Notes: generated from the letters alone by a model not told the origin. Shown: positions 18,449 through 29,074, counted from the first letter of the stretch. The stretch: 64,000 bases of DNA from Streptococcus sobrinus DSM 20742 = ATCC 33478 (GCF_000686605.1 NZ_JMLC01000003.1:105617-169616); one strand, 5' to 3'. Program-made: numbers and translations.

Positions 18449-18913
18449 ATGGAGCAAGTCCTGCAAGATTATCAACAACTATTGCACAAACTAGCCGTCA
18501 CGCGGCACTATCTACACTTATTTGAAACCGAATTGACTATGATTCAACACGAGCCATCACTCTTGGAGTTTTCAGTTGAAACGGTTTTGATTAAACCAGA
18601 AATTGACAAGATTTTAGAAGCCTGCCAGCCTCTCAAGCGTCAAGAGGAAAAGGTTCAGGCCTTGTCCTGGTATGATGAGCCATCTTTTCGTCTGATGAAT
18701 AGCTCGTTGGATGTCGTGGGAGACTGGCTATCTCAACTGGACTTTTTAGAAGAGGTAGCTGTAGCGCAACCGTTTTTCTATAATTTACTTGATCAAGACC
18801 GGGCTAAGTCCTTCGGAATCTTGGTTGACCTCTTTGGCAGTTTACAGGTTGCCGGAGCAGCCCTGAAAGAAGAATATGAACGCCCTTATGAGGTTTCGGC
18901 AGATCAATCTTAA
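18449..18913 (+). CDS. Hypothetical protein, soluble and mostly helical
   Basis: Not recognised. The 154-aa product is rich in Leu, Glu and Gln, with no signal peptide, membrane span or cysteine cluster; its C-terminal half contains DRAKSFGILVDLFGSLQVAG. It has its own extended -10 (TG, then TAGAAT at 18413-18418) and an AAGGGAAG Shine-Dalgarno, and base composition like its neighbours, so it is probably a real gene. It lies alone between rfbB and the pyrK attenuator, giving no functional hint. Confidence 0.65.
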   Translation: MEQVLQDYQQLLHKLAVTRHYLHLFETELTMIQHEPSLLEFSVETVLIKPEIDKILEACQPLKRQEEKVQALSWYDEPSFRLMNSSLDVVGDWLSQLDFLEEVAVAQPFFYNLLDQDRAKSFGILVDLFGSLQVAGAALKEEYERPYEVSADQS

Positions 18914-18941
18914 AAAGTCTATACTAAGTAAATTTACACCT

Positions 18942-19041
18942 TTAAATTGGTCCAGCGAGGCTTCAAGGTAATTGTCAAAAAGGCAGGAGACTAGTTTTTT
19001 GCCTTTGTTTGTATGACCTCGCTCTCTGGGCGAGGTCTTTT
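18942..19041 (+). promoter_or_regulatory. PyrR-dependent attenuator upstream of pyrK
   Basis: ATTGGTCCAGCGAGGCTTCA (about 18946-18965) matches the PyrR-binding loop, whose core is TCCAGAGAGGCT. Downstream, GACCTCGC (19015-19022) pairs with GCGAGGTC (19030-19037) and is followed by TTTTT, giving a terminator. Known PyrR logic: UMP/UTP-bound PyrR stabilises the anti-antiterminator, so transcription stops when pyrimidines are plentiful. Confidence 0.85.
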
Positions 19042-19059
19042 TGTTGGAAAGGAAAGCTT

Positions 19060-19854
19060 ATGCAAGCACAAGAAAAACCAGCTATTCTCAAAGAAAACCT
19101 GAAAGTAATCAGTCAGACAGAAATCGCCCCTAAGATTTTCAAAATGATTCTGACTGGTCAGATGGTCCAAGAGATGAAGGAAGGTCAATTTCTTCACCTG
19201 CGCATGCCAGATCCCAGCAAGCTCCTAAGACGGCCAATTTCCATCTGTGACATTGACAGAAAGAATCGGCAAGTCACTATCATCTATCGGGTTCAGGGCA
19301 TGGGGACAGACCTCTTGTCTCAGATGGAACCTGGTGATTTTATCGATACTATGGGACCCCAAGGAAATGGCTTTGACCTGTCTGTTGTTAACAAGGGCGA
19401 CAAGGCCCTCCTTATCGGTGGTGGTATCGGGGTTCCCCCTCTCTATGCGACAGCCAAGGCTCTGGCTCAAAAAGGTGTTCAAGTGACAGCAGTTCTAGGC
19501 TTCGCCAATAAGGATGCCGTCATTTTGGAAGAAGAGATGAAGCAGGTTGCCCGGGTGACGGTGACAACGGATGATGGGTCCTACGGCATCAAAGGCTATG
19601 TCTCAACAGTTGTTGACGAATTGACCGATGATTTCGCAGCCATCTATTCCTGCGGAGCACCAGGCATGCTTAAATATGTCGATGAGAAATTTGCCGACCA
19701 CCCCCATGCCTATATGTCCTTGGAAGAAAGGATGGCTTGTGGAATGGGGGCCTGCTATGCCTGTGTTGTCCATCTCAAAGACAGTTCCGAGGCGGCCAAT
19801 AAGCGTGTCTGTGAAGATGGCCCTGTCTTTGAAACAGGTAGCGTTCTAGTCTAG
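19060..19854 (+). CDS. pyrK: Dihydroorotate dehydrogenase electron-transfer subunit
   Basis: PyrK (PyrDII) carries FAD and a [2Fe-2S] cluster and passes electrons from PyrDB to NAD+. The 264-aa protein has a ferredoxin-reductase-like FAD domain (LRRPISICD), an NAD domain (LLIGGGIGVPPLYATAKAL) and near the C-terminus CGMGACYACVV with a later Cys in RVCEDGPVF for the cluster. The frame is open further upstream into the terminator, but ATG 19060 follows GGAAAGGAAAG. It pairs with pyrDB, 9 bp downstream. Confidence 0.95.
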   Translation: MQAQEKPAILKENLKVISQTEIAPKIFKMILTGQMVQEMKEGQFLHLRMPDPSKLLRRPISICDIDRKNRQVTIIYRVQGMGTDLLSQMEPGDFIDTMGPQGNGFDLSVVNKGDKALLIGGGIGVPPLYATAKALAQKGVQVTAVLGFANKDAVILEEEMKQVARVTVTTDDGSYGIKGYVSTVVDELTDDFAAIYSCGAPGMLKYVDEKFADHPHAYMSLEERMACGMGACYACVVHLKDSSEAANKRVCEDGPVFETGSVLV

Positions 19855-20799
<945 letters not shown>

Positions 20800-20847
20800 G
20801 CGTGCCATAAATACCTGCCAAATCGCTTCTATAAAAACAGGAATTGA

Positions 20848-20876
20848 TTGACAGTTAGCCCACTGTAAGATAAAAT
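20848..20876 (+). promoter_or_regulatory. Predicted promoter for the pyrF transcript
   Basis: A perfect TTGACA (20848-20853), 17 bp, then TAAAAT (20871-20876). It precedes the second PyrR attenuator, so pyrF/pyrE can be expressed independently of pyrK-pyrDB. Confidence 0.75.
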
Positions 20877-20890
20877 AGAACCAATCAGAT

Positions 20891-20993
20891 GACCTTTAAG
20901 TTCAGTCCAGAGAGGCTAACAAGGAAACGGTAAAATATGGGGTGAGGACTACCCTGATTTTTGTCATACCTTGCCTCCCCGGCAAGGTTTTTC
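20891..20993 (+). promoter_or_regulatory. PyrR-dependent attenuator upstream of pyrF
   Basis: CAGTCCAGAGAGGCTAACAA within 20903-20924 is an excellent PyrR-binding sequence. ACCTTGC (20968-20974) pairs with GCAAGGT (20982-20988), followed by TTTTCT, forming the terminator. It regulates pyrF and probably pyrE. Confidence 0.88.
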
Positions 20994-21000
20994 TATGCCT

Positions 21001-21240
21001 CTTAGCGATTGCGGAGCAGAGCTTAGAGGCATTGATGCAGTTCGAGCGGCAGCTAGAACTACGAACCGAAGAAACCTTGGCGAAACAAGTCATTTATGAC
21101 GCTGTTGAGACTAGGGCCATTGACCCAGTTCGAACGGTAGTGAGAACTAGGTTCTTAAGAAATCTTAGCGTTGTGAAGCAAAGCTTAGAGGCATTGATGC
21201 AGTTCGAGCGGCGGCGAGAACTACGAACCGCCGAAACCTT
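21001..21240 (+). repeat. Tandem about 77-nt repeats in the pyrF leader
   Basis: Units 21001-21077 and 21163-21240 are near-identical for most of their length (both contain GCTTAGAGGCATTGATGCAG and AGAACTACGAACCG). A more divergent middle unit lies at about 21109-21160 (CATTGACCCAGTTCGAACGG). The period of 162 nt between outer units keeps reading frame. A hairpin pairing GGCAAGCCAC and GTGGTTTGCC follows at 21246-21270. Everything lies between the attenuator and pyrF, so it is transcribed when attenuation is relieved. Confidence 0.75.
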
Positions 21241-21332
21241 AATGAGGCAAGCCACCCTAGTGGTTTGCCCTAGGAAATAGAGACATTTTAATGACCCATT
21301 TCCTTAACTTATTGAAAGGATATTTAGACCTT

Positions 21333-22031
21333 ATGAGAGAATCACGCCCTGTTGTTGCCCTTGATTTTCCTTCTTTTGAGGCGGTCAAGACCTTCTTGAA
21401 CCGTTTTCCACAGGAGGAAAAGCTTTATGTCAAGATTGGCATGGAGCTCTACTATGGAGTTGGCCCAGAAATTGTTTCTTATGTCAAATCGCTGGGACAT
21501 TCGGTCTTTCTTGATTTGAAGCTGCACGATATTCCCAATACCGTTAAATCTGCCATGGCAGTCCTAGCTAACTTGGGTGTTGATATGACTAATGTTCATG
21601 CGGCTGGCGGTGTTGAGATGATGCGAGCAGCAAGGGAAGGCCTAGGCAAGGGACCAAAATTGATTGCGGTCACCCAGCTGACTTCAACATCTCAAGAGCA
21701 GATGCAGGACTTTCAAAATATTCAAACCAGCCTGGAAGAGTCGGTTCTGCATTATGCTAAGAAGACCCAGGAAGCCAGCTTGGATGGTGTGGTCTGCTCG
21801 GCCCATGAGGTGGCTAAAATCAAAGCGGCGACTTCTAAAGATTTTATCTGCCTGACCCCAGGTATCAGGCCAGCTGGTGCCAGTGTCGGTGACCAAAAAC
21901 GGGTTATGACCCCAGCTGATGCCTACAGAATTGGTTCTGACTATATCGTAGTTGGTCGCCCTATTACCCAGGCTGAGGACCCAGTCACAGCCTACCAGGC
22001 TATCAAGGCTGAGTGGAACGCTCAAGACTAG
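21333..22031 (+). CDS. pyrF: Orotidine-5'-phosphate decarboxylase
   Basis: Final step of UMP synthesis. The 232-aa TIM-barrel has [10 protein letters not shown] at the start, the catalytic Lys-x-Asp-Lys cluster in [13 protein letters not shown], and LTPGIRPAG plus DYIVVGRPI at the phosphate site. The frame extends to ATG 21291, but ATG 21333 gives the usual N-terminus [11 protein letters not shown], and an AAAGGA lies upstream. It is 149 bp from pyrE. Confidence 0.94.
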   Translation: MRESRPVVALDFPSFEAVKTFLNRFPQEEKLYVKIGMELYYGVGPEIVSYVKSLGHSVFLDLKLHDIPNTVKSAMAVLANLGVDMTNVHAAGGVEMMRAAREGLGKGPKLIAVTQLTSTSQEQMQDFQNIQTSLEESVLHYAKKTQEASLDGVVCSAHEVAKIKAATSKDFICLTPGIRPAGASVGDQKRVMTPADAYRIGSDYIVVGRPITQAEDPVTAYQAIKAEWNAQD

Positions 22032-22180
22032 ACGACCAGAAGTAAACTAGTCGAGAATATTATTTTATCTCAGTCAGTGAGAGAACTAGGCGAATGCTAT
22101 TGAAAGCACTACAAACCTAGTGGTTGCAGGCTTTACTAGTTAGAAATTAAGCCAATCCCCAATTTAGAATGGAGAAAAAC

Positions 22181-22810
22181 ATGACATTAGCATCACAAAT
22201 CGCATCAGATTTACTAGACATCAAAGCGGTCTACTTGAAACCCGAGGAACCATTCACTTGGGCTTCCGGCATTAAATCACCTATTTATACGGACAACCGT
22301 ATCACCCTTTCATATCCTGAAACACGGACTTTGATTGAAAATGGTTTTGTGGAAAAAATTAAAGAAGAATTTCCAGAAGTAGAAGTGATTGCTGGAACGG
22401 CAACAGCAGGGATTCCTCACGGTGCTATCATTGCTGATAAAATGGATCTGCCTTTTGCCTACATTCGTAGCAAACCAAAAGACCATGGGGCTGGCAATCA
22501 AATTGAAGGTCGGGTTGCTAAAGGTGAAAAAATGGTTATCATTGAAGACCTGATTTCAACCGGCGGCTCAGTCTTGGAGGCTGTTACTGCAGCTGAGCGT
22601 GAAGGAGCTAAGGTCCTTGGAGTTGTCGCAATTTTCACCTATGAATTGCCAAAAGCAGCTGAAAACTTTGAAAAGGCTGGCGTCAAATTGGTGACCTTGT
22701 CAAATTACTCAGAACTGATTAAAGTGGCGAAAGTTCAAGGTTATATCGACGCGGACGGCTTGCAGCTTTTGAAGAAATTCAAAGAAAATCAGGAAACCTG
22801 GCAGGACTGA
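22181..22810 (+). CDS. pyrE: Orotate phosphoribosyltransferase
   Basis: Joins orotate to PRPP to form OMP. The 209-aa protein begins [19 protein letters not shown] and has the substrate loop [14 protein letters not shown], the PRPP motif [12 protein letters not shown] and [10 protein letters not shown]. Start ATG 22181 is preceded by GGAG 8 nt away; an upstream ATG at 22169 lacks a site. The preceding 22032-22180 gap has small dyads (ACCTAGTGGTTG) but no clear terminator, so pyrF-pyrE read-through is likely. Confidence 0.95.
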   Translation: MTLASQIASDLLDIKAVYLKPEEPFTWASGIKSPIYTDNRITLSYPETRTLIENGFVEKIKEEFPEVEVIAGTATAGIPHGAIIADKMDLPFAYIRSKPKDHGAGNQIEGRVAKGEKMVIIEDLISTGGSVLEAVTAAEREGAKVLGVVAIFTYELPKAAENFEKAGVKLVTLSNYSELIKVAKVQGYIDADGLQLLKKFKENQETWQD

Positions 22811-22860
22811 TTTGACGAGGTCTTCTGGCTGTACCAATCTGAAAAGATTAGGAGGTGCTT

Positions 22861-23208
22861 ATGGCTTTTGGTAATTTTTCTAAGCGAGAGCTGCTGGATT
22901 GGCTGCTGGATTTGACCGAGGCAGAAGAAGCTTATCCTTTCACGCGCGAAAAGAGCAAATCTACCCCAATTATCCGGCATCGCCGTAACAAAAAGATGTT
23001 GGCATTGGTGACACATAGAGAAGGAAAACTTTTGCTTAATCTCAAGCTTAAGCCAGAACAGATTGAAATAATGATGGATACCAAAGGAGTTATCCCAGCT
23101 TACCACATGAATAAAAAACACTGGCTGACTGTTTGGGTCAATGAAACCGAATTGAGTGAATCGGAACTTGCGGCTATGGTGCTGGAAAGCAGCCGTTTAA
23201 CTAGTTAG
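22861..23208 (+). CDS. MmcQ/YjbR-family protein
   Basis: The 115-aa protein belongs to the MmcQ/YjbR family (CyaY-like fold), recognised from the N-terminal LLDWLLDLTEAEEAYPF, KMLALV and the C-terminal PAYHMNKKHWLTVWVNE. Molecular function is not established in this family; DNA binding has been proposed. Start ATG 22861 follows an AGGAGGTG site at 22850. It sits 50 bp after pyrE, before the PEBP gene, in what looks like one transcription unit. Confidence 0.8.
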   Translation: MAFGNFSKRELLDWLLDLTEAEEAYPFTREKSKSTPIIRHRRNKKMLALVTHREGKLLLNLKLKPEQIEIMMDTKGVIPAYHMNKKHWLTVWVNETELSESELAAMVLESSRLTS

Positions 23209-23218
23209 GAGAATAATT

Positions 23219-23719
23219 ATGAAAATCACAGTTCCTTTTGAAGAGCGCATTATTCCAAAACGATACAGTAAGTACACCGATGAACTTGCGCAGGGAAATG
23301 CCATTGTATCCTTCCCTTTTTCAATAGAAGGAGCACCTGCTGGGACTAAGACCTTTGCTTGGTCTTTGGTTGATTATGACTCCATTCCAGTCTGTGGTTT
23401 TGCCTACATACACTGGGTTGTGGCCAATGTGCCCGCTGCCAAGACCAAGATTGAGGCTGATTTTTCACGAATTGACAGTCAGCATCTTCATGGCAAGAAC
23501 AGCCTTGTCAGCAAATTTTTACCGACAGATTTTTCGGCCATTGAGGATAGTTACATTGGTCCTTACCCGCCAGATCAGGATCATATCTACACATTAACCG
23601 TCTATGCTCTGGACAGTGATCTCGCTTTAAGCCAAGGTTTCTATCTCAATAATCTGCAGAAGGCGCTTGAACCCCACCTATTGGGAAGGGCTAAAATCGA
23701 TCTTATCGGGAAGTACTAA
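23219..23719 (+). CDS. YbhB/YbcL-type phosphatidylethanolamine-binding protein
   Basis: The 166-aa product has the PEBP/Raf-kinase-inhibitor-like fold: PFSIEGAPAGTKTFAW, DYDSIPVCGFAYIHWVVANV (the DxDxP-type ligand-site loop and H-W-V) and GPYPPDQDHIYTLTVYALD. Bacterial members are small cytosolic ligand-binding proteins without an assigned reaction. It is 10 bp after the YjbR gene and 9 bp before ung, with an AGGAG site. Confidence 0.83.
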   Translation: MKITVPFEERIIPKRYSKYTDELAQGNAIVSFPFSIEGAPAGTKTFAWSLVDYDSIPVCGFAYIHWVVANVPAAKTKIEADFSRIDSQHLHGKNSLVSKFLPTDFSAIEDSYIGPYPPDQDHIYTLTVYALDSDLALSQGFYLNNLQKALEPHLLGRAKIDLIGKY

Positions 23720-23728
23720 GGAGGAAGT

Positions 23729-24382
23729 ATGAAGCATTCTAGCTGGCACGAGCTGATTAAGGCTCAGTTACCTGAGCATTATTTCGGGCAAATCAATAAC
23801 TTTATGGATCAGGTCTACGCTCAAGGAGTAGTCTATCCACCGCGGGAGCAGGTTTTTAATGCCATTCAAACGACACCCTTAGAAGATGTTAAGGTGGTCA
23901 TTATTGGTCAGGATCCCTACCATGGGCCCAAACAGGCTCAGGGTCTGTCATTTTCTGTGCCAGAGGATTTACCAGCTCCTCCCTCTCTGCAAAATATTCT
24001 CAAGGAATTAGCTCAGGACATCGGTCCAAGAGACCATCATGATTTGACACCATGGGCCAAGCAGGGCGTGCTCTTGCTCAATGCCTGTTTGACGGTTCCA
24101 GCAGGTCAAGCCAACGGTCACCAGGGCCAGATTTGGGAACCCTTTACCGATGCCATCATCCAGGTGGTCAATGAGAAGGAAACACCAGTGGTCTTCATTC
24201 TCTGGGGTGGTTTTGCCCGCAAGAAGAAGGCACTGATAACCAATCCCATCCATCGGATTATTGAGTCACCCCATCCCAGCCCGCTGTCGGCCCATCGGGG
24301 TTTCTTTGGCTCTCAGCCTTTTTCAAGGGCTAATGCCTATCTGCAAGAAGCAGGTCTGGAGCCCATTGATTGGTTGGCTTAG
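23729..24382 (+). CDS. ung: Uracil-DNA glycosylase
   Basis: Family-1 UDG that excises uracil from DNA. The 217-aa enzyme has the water-activating loop GQDPYHG, the uracil-binding LLLNACLTV, and the minor-groove loop [20 protein letters not shown] site directly after the PEBP gene. Its place within the pyrimidine cluster, next to pyrC, is common in streptococci. Confidence 0.97.
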   Translation: MKHSSWHELIKAQLPEHYFGQINNFMDQVYAQGVVYPPREQVFNAIQTTPLEDVKVVIIGQDPYHGPKQAQGLSFSVPEDLPAPPSLQNILKELAQDIGPRDHHDLTPWAKQGVLLLNACLTVPAGQANGHQGQIWEPFTDAIIQVVNEKETPVVFILWGGFARKKKALITNPIHRIIESPHPSPLSAHRGFFGSQPFSRANAYLQEAGLEPIDWLA

Positions 24383-24405
24383 CTAGTGATAGATAAGGAG
24401 TTGCT

Positions 24406-25674
24406 ATGTTATTAATTAAAAACGGCCGAGTTATTGACCCTAAGTCTGGTTTTGATCAGATTGCTGATGTCTTGGTTGACGGTAAAAAAGTTGTCAAGAT
24501 TGGCCAAAATCTCGATCAGACTGCTGACCAAGTTCTTGATGCAACTGGCTTAGTCGTTGCGCCTGGACTGGTAGATATTCATGTGCATTTTCGTGAACCA
24601 GGTCAGACCCATAAGGAGGACATCCATACGGGTGCCCTAGCGGCAGCAGCAGGAGGGGTGACAACGGTGGTCATGATGGCCAATACCAATCCTACCATTT
24701 CAGATATTGCCACCCTCAAGGAAGTCCTGGCCAGTGCGGCTAAGGAAGCTATCCATATTTATACCAATGCTACTGTCACCAAGAACTTTGATGGTCAAAA
24801 TCTGACGGACTTCAAGGCCCTCCTAGAAGCCGGTGCTGTTTCCCTATCGGACGATGGCATTCCCCTAAAGAGTACCAAGGTGGTTCGAGAAGCTCTGGAA
24901 TTGGCCAAGGCCAATCGTACCTTTATCGCTCTGCACGAGGAAGACCCTGAGCTCAATGGTATTCTGGGCTTCAATGAGAACATCGCTCATGAAGAATTCG
25001 GTTTCTGCGGGGCAACAGGTGTGGCTGAATACAGCATGATTGCCCGTGATGCCATGATTGCCCATGCCACCCAGGCCCATCTCCACATCCAGCACCTGTC
25101 CAAGGCTGAGTCTGTCAAGGTGGTCGAATTTGCCCAAGGACTGGGCGCTCCTGTAACAGCAGAAGCGGCCCCCCAACACTTCTCCAAGACTGAGGATTTA
25201 CTTTTGGTCAAGGGGGCTATGGCTAAGATGAATCCACCCCTGCGGACGGAAAGTGACCGCCTAGCAGTTATTGAAGGTCTTAAATCAGGGGTCATTTCAG
25301 TCATCGCTACGGACCATGCCCCTCACCATGCGGATGAGAAGGCAGTTGCTGATATAACCAAGGCCCCATCTGGCATGACAGGGCTGGAAACCTCGCTCTC
25401 GCTTGGTTTGACCAATCTTGTCGAAACTGGAGACCTCAGCCTGTCGGATTTCTTGGCCAAGATGACCAGCAATCCAGCTGCTCTCTATGACTTTGATGCC
25501 GGTTATCTGGCTGAAAATGGACCAGCCGACATCATCATTTTTGCCGATAGGGAGGACCGTATTGTTTCCGACCAGTTCGCTTCTAAGGCCTCAAACTCCC
25601 CCTTCATCGGAGAAAGTCTCAAAGGTGTTGTCAAATATACCATCTGTGATGGTCAAATTATTTATCAAGCATAA
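24406..25674 (+). CDS. pyrC: Dihydroorotase
   Basis: Cyclises carbamoyl-aspartate to dihydroorotate. The 422-aa class-I enzyme has the metal motif [10 protein letters not shown], histidine ligands in HIQHLS and [12 protein letters not shown], and the substrate loop TNPTIS. The AAGGAG site lies 9 nt before ATG. A terminator follows at 25681. No PyrR site is visible next to it, so it probably shares the upstream transcript. Confidence 0.96.
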   Translation: MLLIKNGRVIDPKSGFDQIADVLVDGKKVVKIGQNLDQTADQVLDATGLVVAPGLVDIHVHFREPGQTHKEDIHTGALAAAAGGVTTVVMMANTNPTISDIATLKEVLASAAKEAIHIYTNATVTKNFDGQNLTDFKALLEAGAVSLSDDGIPLKSTKVVREALELAKANRTFIALHEEDPELNGILGFNENIAHEEFGFCGATGVAEYSMIARDAMIAHATQAHLHIQHLSKAESVKVVEFAQGLGAPVTAEAAPQHFSKTEDLLLVKGAMAKMNPPLRTESDRLAVIEGLKSGVISVIATDHAPHHADEKAVADITKAPSGMTGLETSLSLGLTNLVETGDLSLSDFLAKMTSNPAALYDFDAGYLAENGPADIIIFADREDRIVSDQFASKASNSPFIGESLKGVVKYTICDGQIIYQA

Positions 25675-25680
25675 GTGTGT

Positions 25681-25716
25681 AAAGACTAGGTAACTTAAGC
25701 ACAACCTAGTCTTTTT
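25681..25716 (+). terminator. Intrinsic terminator after pyrC
   Basis: AAAGACTAGGT pairs with ACCTAGTCTTT, followed by TT; an 11-bp perfect stem closing the pyrimidine cluster. Confidence 0.85.
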
Positions 25717-25776
25717 GCTCGCTTAAAAATATTATTTTTTCTGAACAATCTCATTTCAAATTATCACTATTTATTG

Positions 25777-25782
25777 TATAAT
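25777..25782 (+). promoter_or_regulatory. Predicted -10 of the nucleotidase gene
   Basis: TATAAT directly follows TTG; a weak -35 (TTTCAA, 25754-25759) is 17 bp upstream. Confidence 0.5.
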
Positions 25783-25813
25783 AGATGTTACTAATATTAT
25801 TCTGGAGTTCTTC

Positions 25814-28297
25814 ATGCGAAAGCAAACATTCTTAATCCCGACCTTATCTGCCCTCTTATTTTCGACGGCAATTTTACCAAATAAAATATACGCTGACGAG
25901 GCTAACATGAACAGTAGGGCTGATGAGCAGGCTGATTCTATCCAAGTATCAAAGTCGGGACAAGGGGAAGCAAGTCAGAATGCTTCCTCAGAAACTCCGG
26001 AAACTTCCTCAACTTCTGCAACTTCAGATGAGGCAGGCCAGACTAATAATCAGCAAGCCAAATGGATTTTGGTCAATAATCAATCAGAAGAAAATACGAC
26101 TCCAGAAAATCAAGAAAAAACTAGCACAGAAACTCCTCAAGATTCAGCGTCAAAGTCAAATCAGGACATCACAATACTTCATACCAATGATGTCCACGGA
26201 CGGATGGTGGAAGATGACAAGAATGGTGTTATTGGCGATGCCAAATTAGCTAGCGTTGTAGAAGCCTCTCGTCAGCAAGGTCAAACCCTAGTTTTTGATG
26301 CGGGTGATTCCTTCCAAGGCTTACCGATTTCTAACAGCAGCCAGGGTGAGGACATGGCTGACGTCATGAATAGCATTGGCTATGATGCTATGACTGTCGG
26401 TAATCATGAGTTTGATTTTGGTCTCTATCAATTGAAACGTCTCAAGGAGAAGTTGCAGTTTCCAATCCTCAGCTCCAATATCTATGTTAATGGAACTCGG
26501 CTCTTTGAACCATCGACCATCATTGATAAAACCCCTGACCAGGATGGTGATGAATTTGTTGTCATCGGGGTTACCACCCCAGAAACGGCGACCAAGACCC
26601 ATCCCGATAACATCAAGGGAGTAACTTTTGCAGACCCAATTACAGAGGTCAACAATGTTATTGCTCAAACCGAAGCTAACGCAAAAGCCCAAGGGAAGAC
26701 CTATCATAACTACGTCATCTTAAGCCACCTTGGCGTGGATGCAACTACCAAGACAGAATGGCGTGGTGATAGTCTAGCCCAGGCCTTAGCACAAAATGAG
26801 CTGCTGAAAGATAAGAATGTCATCGTTATTGATGGACATTCTCACACCGTCCTAGAGCTTAAGGATGGGAATGTCACCTACAACCAAACTGGTAGCTATC
26901 TCCATAATATTGGCTATATCACCCTGAATTCTGATCAGATTCTAGCCGCAGGAGATTTATCGGCAGACCAACTGCAAAATGTCACTCCAGATCCAGCCGT
27001 TGCCGGCCTGCTTCAAAAGATTCAGGCCAAGTACGAAGCGGAAAGCTCCCAGCTGGTTCTTGAGGATAATCCAGTTGAGCTCAATGGTGATCGGACTAAT
27101 GTCCGAGTTCGCGAAACTAATTTGGGAGATGCTGTTGCTGATTCCATTTTGACCTATGGTCAAACGGGCTTTAGCCACAAATCTAATTTAGCAGTGATCA
27201 ATGGCGGTGGTCTGCGGGAAACCTTGAAGGAAGGCCAACCCATCACAAAGGGTGATGTTATTGCCGTTCTTCCCTTTGGAAATACAGTTTCTCAGATTCA
27301 GGTGACTGGTCAAAATATCTACGATATGTTCAAGACCTCAGTGTCCTCAATTACGCAAGTCGATGCGACTGGACATTCGGTTTTGGATGAGAATGGTAAC
27401 CCCTTGTTAGAACCAAGTGGTGGCTTTCTACAGCTAGCTGGTGCTCGGGTTTATTACGATACTAATCTGGATCCAGACAAGCGCATCCTTGAGATTGAGA
27501 TTTGGGATCCTGAGACAGCTAACTTCAAGCCATTGGATCTGGCAAAAACCTATTATTTAGCGACCAATGATTTCTTGGCTGCTGGTGGAGATGACTACAC
27601 CATGTTGGGTGGCCCCCGTGAAGAAGGACCATCAATGGATCAGGTCTTTGAGGATTATCTTAAATCAGATATCAATTTACTGCAGTATGAGGAGCTTAAT
27701 CCAAATAATCGGATGATTTCGGTTTCATCACTGCAATACTATAATGAAAATTGGATTCTTAATCATATTAAGCGAAATACTTGGGATATTAAGACACCAG
27801 AAAAGGAAACCACTCAACCGACTAAAATTGATGTTGAGACCAATAATTCAGACAAGCAAGATGAGTCTAGTGACTTATCTGTTAAGAATACTGACTCAAT
27901 CATTGAGCAGAAGATTGTGGATGACCTCGCTCTAGTCAGTAAGCAAGTGGAGCTCAATAGGGTGGCTGATCAGGCTGAGGAAGCTGTGAAACAGACCAAT
28001 GATGGGGCAGAACAAAAAACTGATAAGTTGGACAAACCTAGCTCTGAAGATATTCAATTGCCAGATGTCAGCTCACCGTCCAAGGGACTAGGAAATGCCT
28101 CTGGTTCAAGTTCAGGTGGTCAATCAGGATCTGATCCAGCAGGTTCTAGCGTGCAGGCCAGTTCCCACTTTAATGCTACTAATTCGAATTCTACAAACGA
28201 CACTTATTTTAACGAAATTTTGGTCAGCGTAGTCGGTGTAACTATTGTTGCAGCCGGTGCTGTGGTTGACCACCTGCGGGTCCGGAGACGGGAATAA
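25814..28297 (+). CDS. Secreted bifunctional metallophosphatase/5'-nucleotidase
   Basis: Surface ecto-5'-nucleotidase of the S5nA/NudP/Nt5e type, which hydrolyses extracellular nucleotides to nucleosides such as adenosine. The 827-aa protein has a signal peptide (cleavage near YA-D at 27/28) and a Ser/Thr/Glu-rich linker to about 117. The calcineurin-like domain has Asp126-x-His128 (HTNDVHGR), DAGDSFQG, GNHEFDFG and GHSHT. A 5'-nucleotidase C-terminal domain follows (NGGGLRE, LPFGNTV, YLATNDFLAAGGDDY), then a Ser/Gly/Asn-rich linker. It ends in a hydrophobic segment and RVRRRE, a sortase-signal-like tail, but no LPxTG is present. Confidence 0.9.
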   Translation: MRKQTFLIPTLSALLFSTAILPNKIYADEANMNSRADEQADSIQVSKSGQGEASQNASSETPETSSTSATSDEAGQTNNQQAKWILVNNQSEENTTPENQEKTSTETPQDSASKSNQDITILHTNDVHGRMVEDDKNGVIGDAKLASVVEASRQQGQTLVFDAGDSFQGLPISNSSQGEDMADVMNSIGYDAMTVGNHEFDFGLYQLKRLKEKLQFPILSSNIYVNGTRLFEPSTIIDKTPDQDGDEFVVIGVTTPETATKTHPDNIKGVTFADPITEVNNVIAQTEANAKAQGKTYHNYVILSHLGVDATTKTEWRGDSLAQALAQNELLKDKNVIVIDGHSHTVLELKDGNVTYNQTGSYLHNIGYITLNSDQILAAGDLSADQLQNVTPDPAVAGLLQKIQAKYEAESSQLVLEDNPVELNGDRTNVRVRETNLGDAVADSILTYGQTGFSHKSNLAVINGGGLRETLKEGQPITKGDVIAVLPFGNTVSQIQVTGQNIYDMFKTSVSSITQVDATGHSVLDENGNPLLEPSGGFLQLAGARVYYDTNLDPDKRILEIEIWDPETANFKPLDLAKTYYLATNDFLAAGGDDYTMLGGPREEGPSMDQVFEDYLKSDINLLQYEELNPNNRMISVSSLQYYNENWILNHIKRNTWDIKTPEKETTQPTKIDVETNNSDKQDESSDLSVKNTDSIIEQKIVDDLALVSKQVELNRVADQAEEAVKQTNDGAEQKTDKLDKPSSEDIQLPDVSSPSKGLGNASGSSSGGQSGSDPAGSSVQASSHFNATNSNSTNDTYFNEILVSVVGVTIVAAGAVVDHLRVRRRE

Positions 28298-28305
28298 GTA
28301 AATAC

Positions 28306-28335
28306 AAAAAGGACATCCGCAAGGGTGTCTTTTTG
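28306..28335 (+). terminator. Intrinsic terminator after the nucleotidase gene
   Basis: AAAAAGGACATCC pairs imperfectly with GGGTGTCTTTTT around a GCAA loop, with a T-run. Confidence 0.8.
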
Positions 28336-28380
28336 TGTGGCCGCAAGACCACTAGTCGATAATTCTAATTAGGCTAAACA

Positions 28381-28412
28381 AAAAAGCAGATGCGACAATC
28401 TCGAATCTGCTT
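28381..28412 (-). terminator. Intrinsic terminator after plsY
   Basis: On the minus strand AAGCAGAT pairs with ATCTGCTT and is followed by TTTTTG. It closes plsY, which is convergent with the nucleotidase gene. Confidence 0.75.
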
Positions 28413-28432
28413 GAACTTTATAGGTTTAAATC

Positions 28433-29074
28433 TCATTTCTTAGGATGCTGGTGGGTCAGGTTGAGACCGAAAGGTACCAGATTTTCTTCCCTATTCTTAA
28501 TTCGAACCATATTATCCTTGTGGCGGGTGATGATTATCAAGGCCAGACAGGAGACGACTAGAGTAAAGAGCCAATCGTAGCTTGGTAAGATGAAATGAAA
28601 GGCTGGGAAGGTAAAGAGGGTGATTAGGCCGATGACCGAAACGGCGATGCTGGAGAAAGAAATCATGCTAGTCAAGAAAAGAACGGTGAAGAAGATAGCC
28701 AGTAAAAAAAGGCAGTAGGGAGGGGTAAAGCCTAAGAGCACCCCTGCACTGGTGGCGACTGCCTTGCCCCCTTTGAAGCCGGCAAAAAGGGGTAAGGTGT
28801 GGCCTAGCACGGCGAAGAAACCGATAAGAAGGGGTGAAATAGCCGTTGCTCCAAACCAGACGGGTAGCAGCACCGCTAGGGTACCCTTGAGCATGTCCAT
28901 CAGAAAGGTAATGCTACCAGCTGTTTTTCCCAAGACACGAAAAGTGTTGGTCGTACCCGTATTCCCACTACCGTAGTCGCGAATATTTTTATGGTAAAAA
29001 ATCTGCCCAATCCAGAGCCCAGAAGGAATGGAGCCCAGGAGATAGGCAATAATGATAAAAATAATAGATTCCAT
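28433..29074 (-). CDS. plsY: Acyl-phosphate:glycerol-3-phosphate acyltransferase
   Basis: PlsY makes 1-acylglycerol 3-phosphate from acyl-phosphate, the first membrane step of phospholipid synthesis. The 213-aa polytopic protein has the three family motifs: [25 protein letters not shown] and [13 protein letters not shown]. The start gives the canonical hydrophobic N-terminus [15 protein letters not shown]. No Shine-Dalgarno is seen; the -10 abuts the start codon (see promoter entry). Confidence 0.96.
   Translation of the reverse strand: MESIIFIIIAYLLGSIPSGLWIGQIFYHKNIRDYGSGNTGTTNTFRVLGKTAGSITFLMDMLKGTLAVLLPVWFGATAISPLLIGFFAVLGHTLPLFAGFKGGKAVATSAGVLLGFTPPYCLFLLAIFFTVLFLTSMISFSSIAVSVIGLITLFTFPAFHFILPSYDWLFTLVVSCLALIIITRHKDNMVRIKNREENLVPFGLNLTHQHPKK

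Noticed and set aside
21001..21240. CRISPR-like array
   Set aside because: Units are long (about 77 nt), diverged and without regular unique spacers; no cas genes are present.
20942..21280. 112-aa ORF in the pyrF leader with an internal repeated segment
   Set aside because: It starts just before the attenuator terminator hairpin, has no good ribosome-binding site, and its repeats are explained by DNA-level repeats whose period happens to be a multiple of three.
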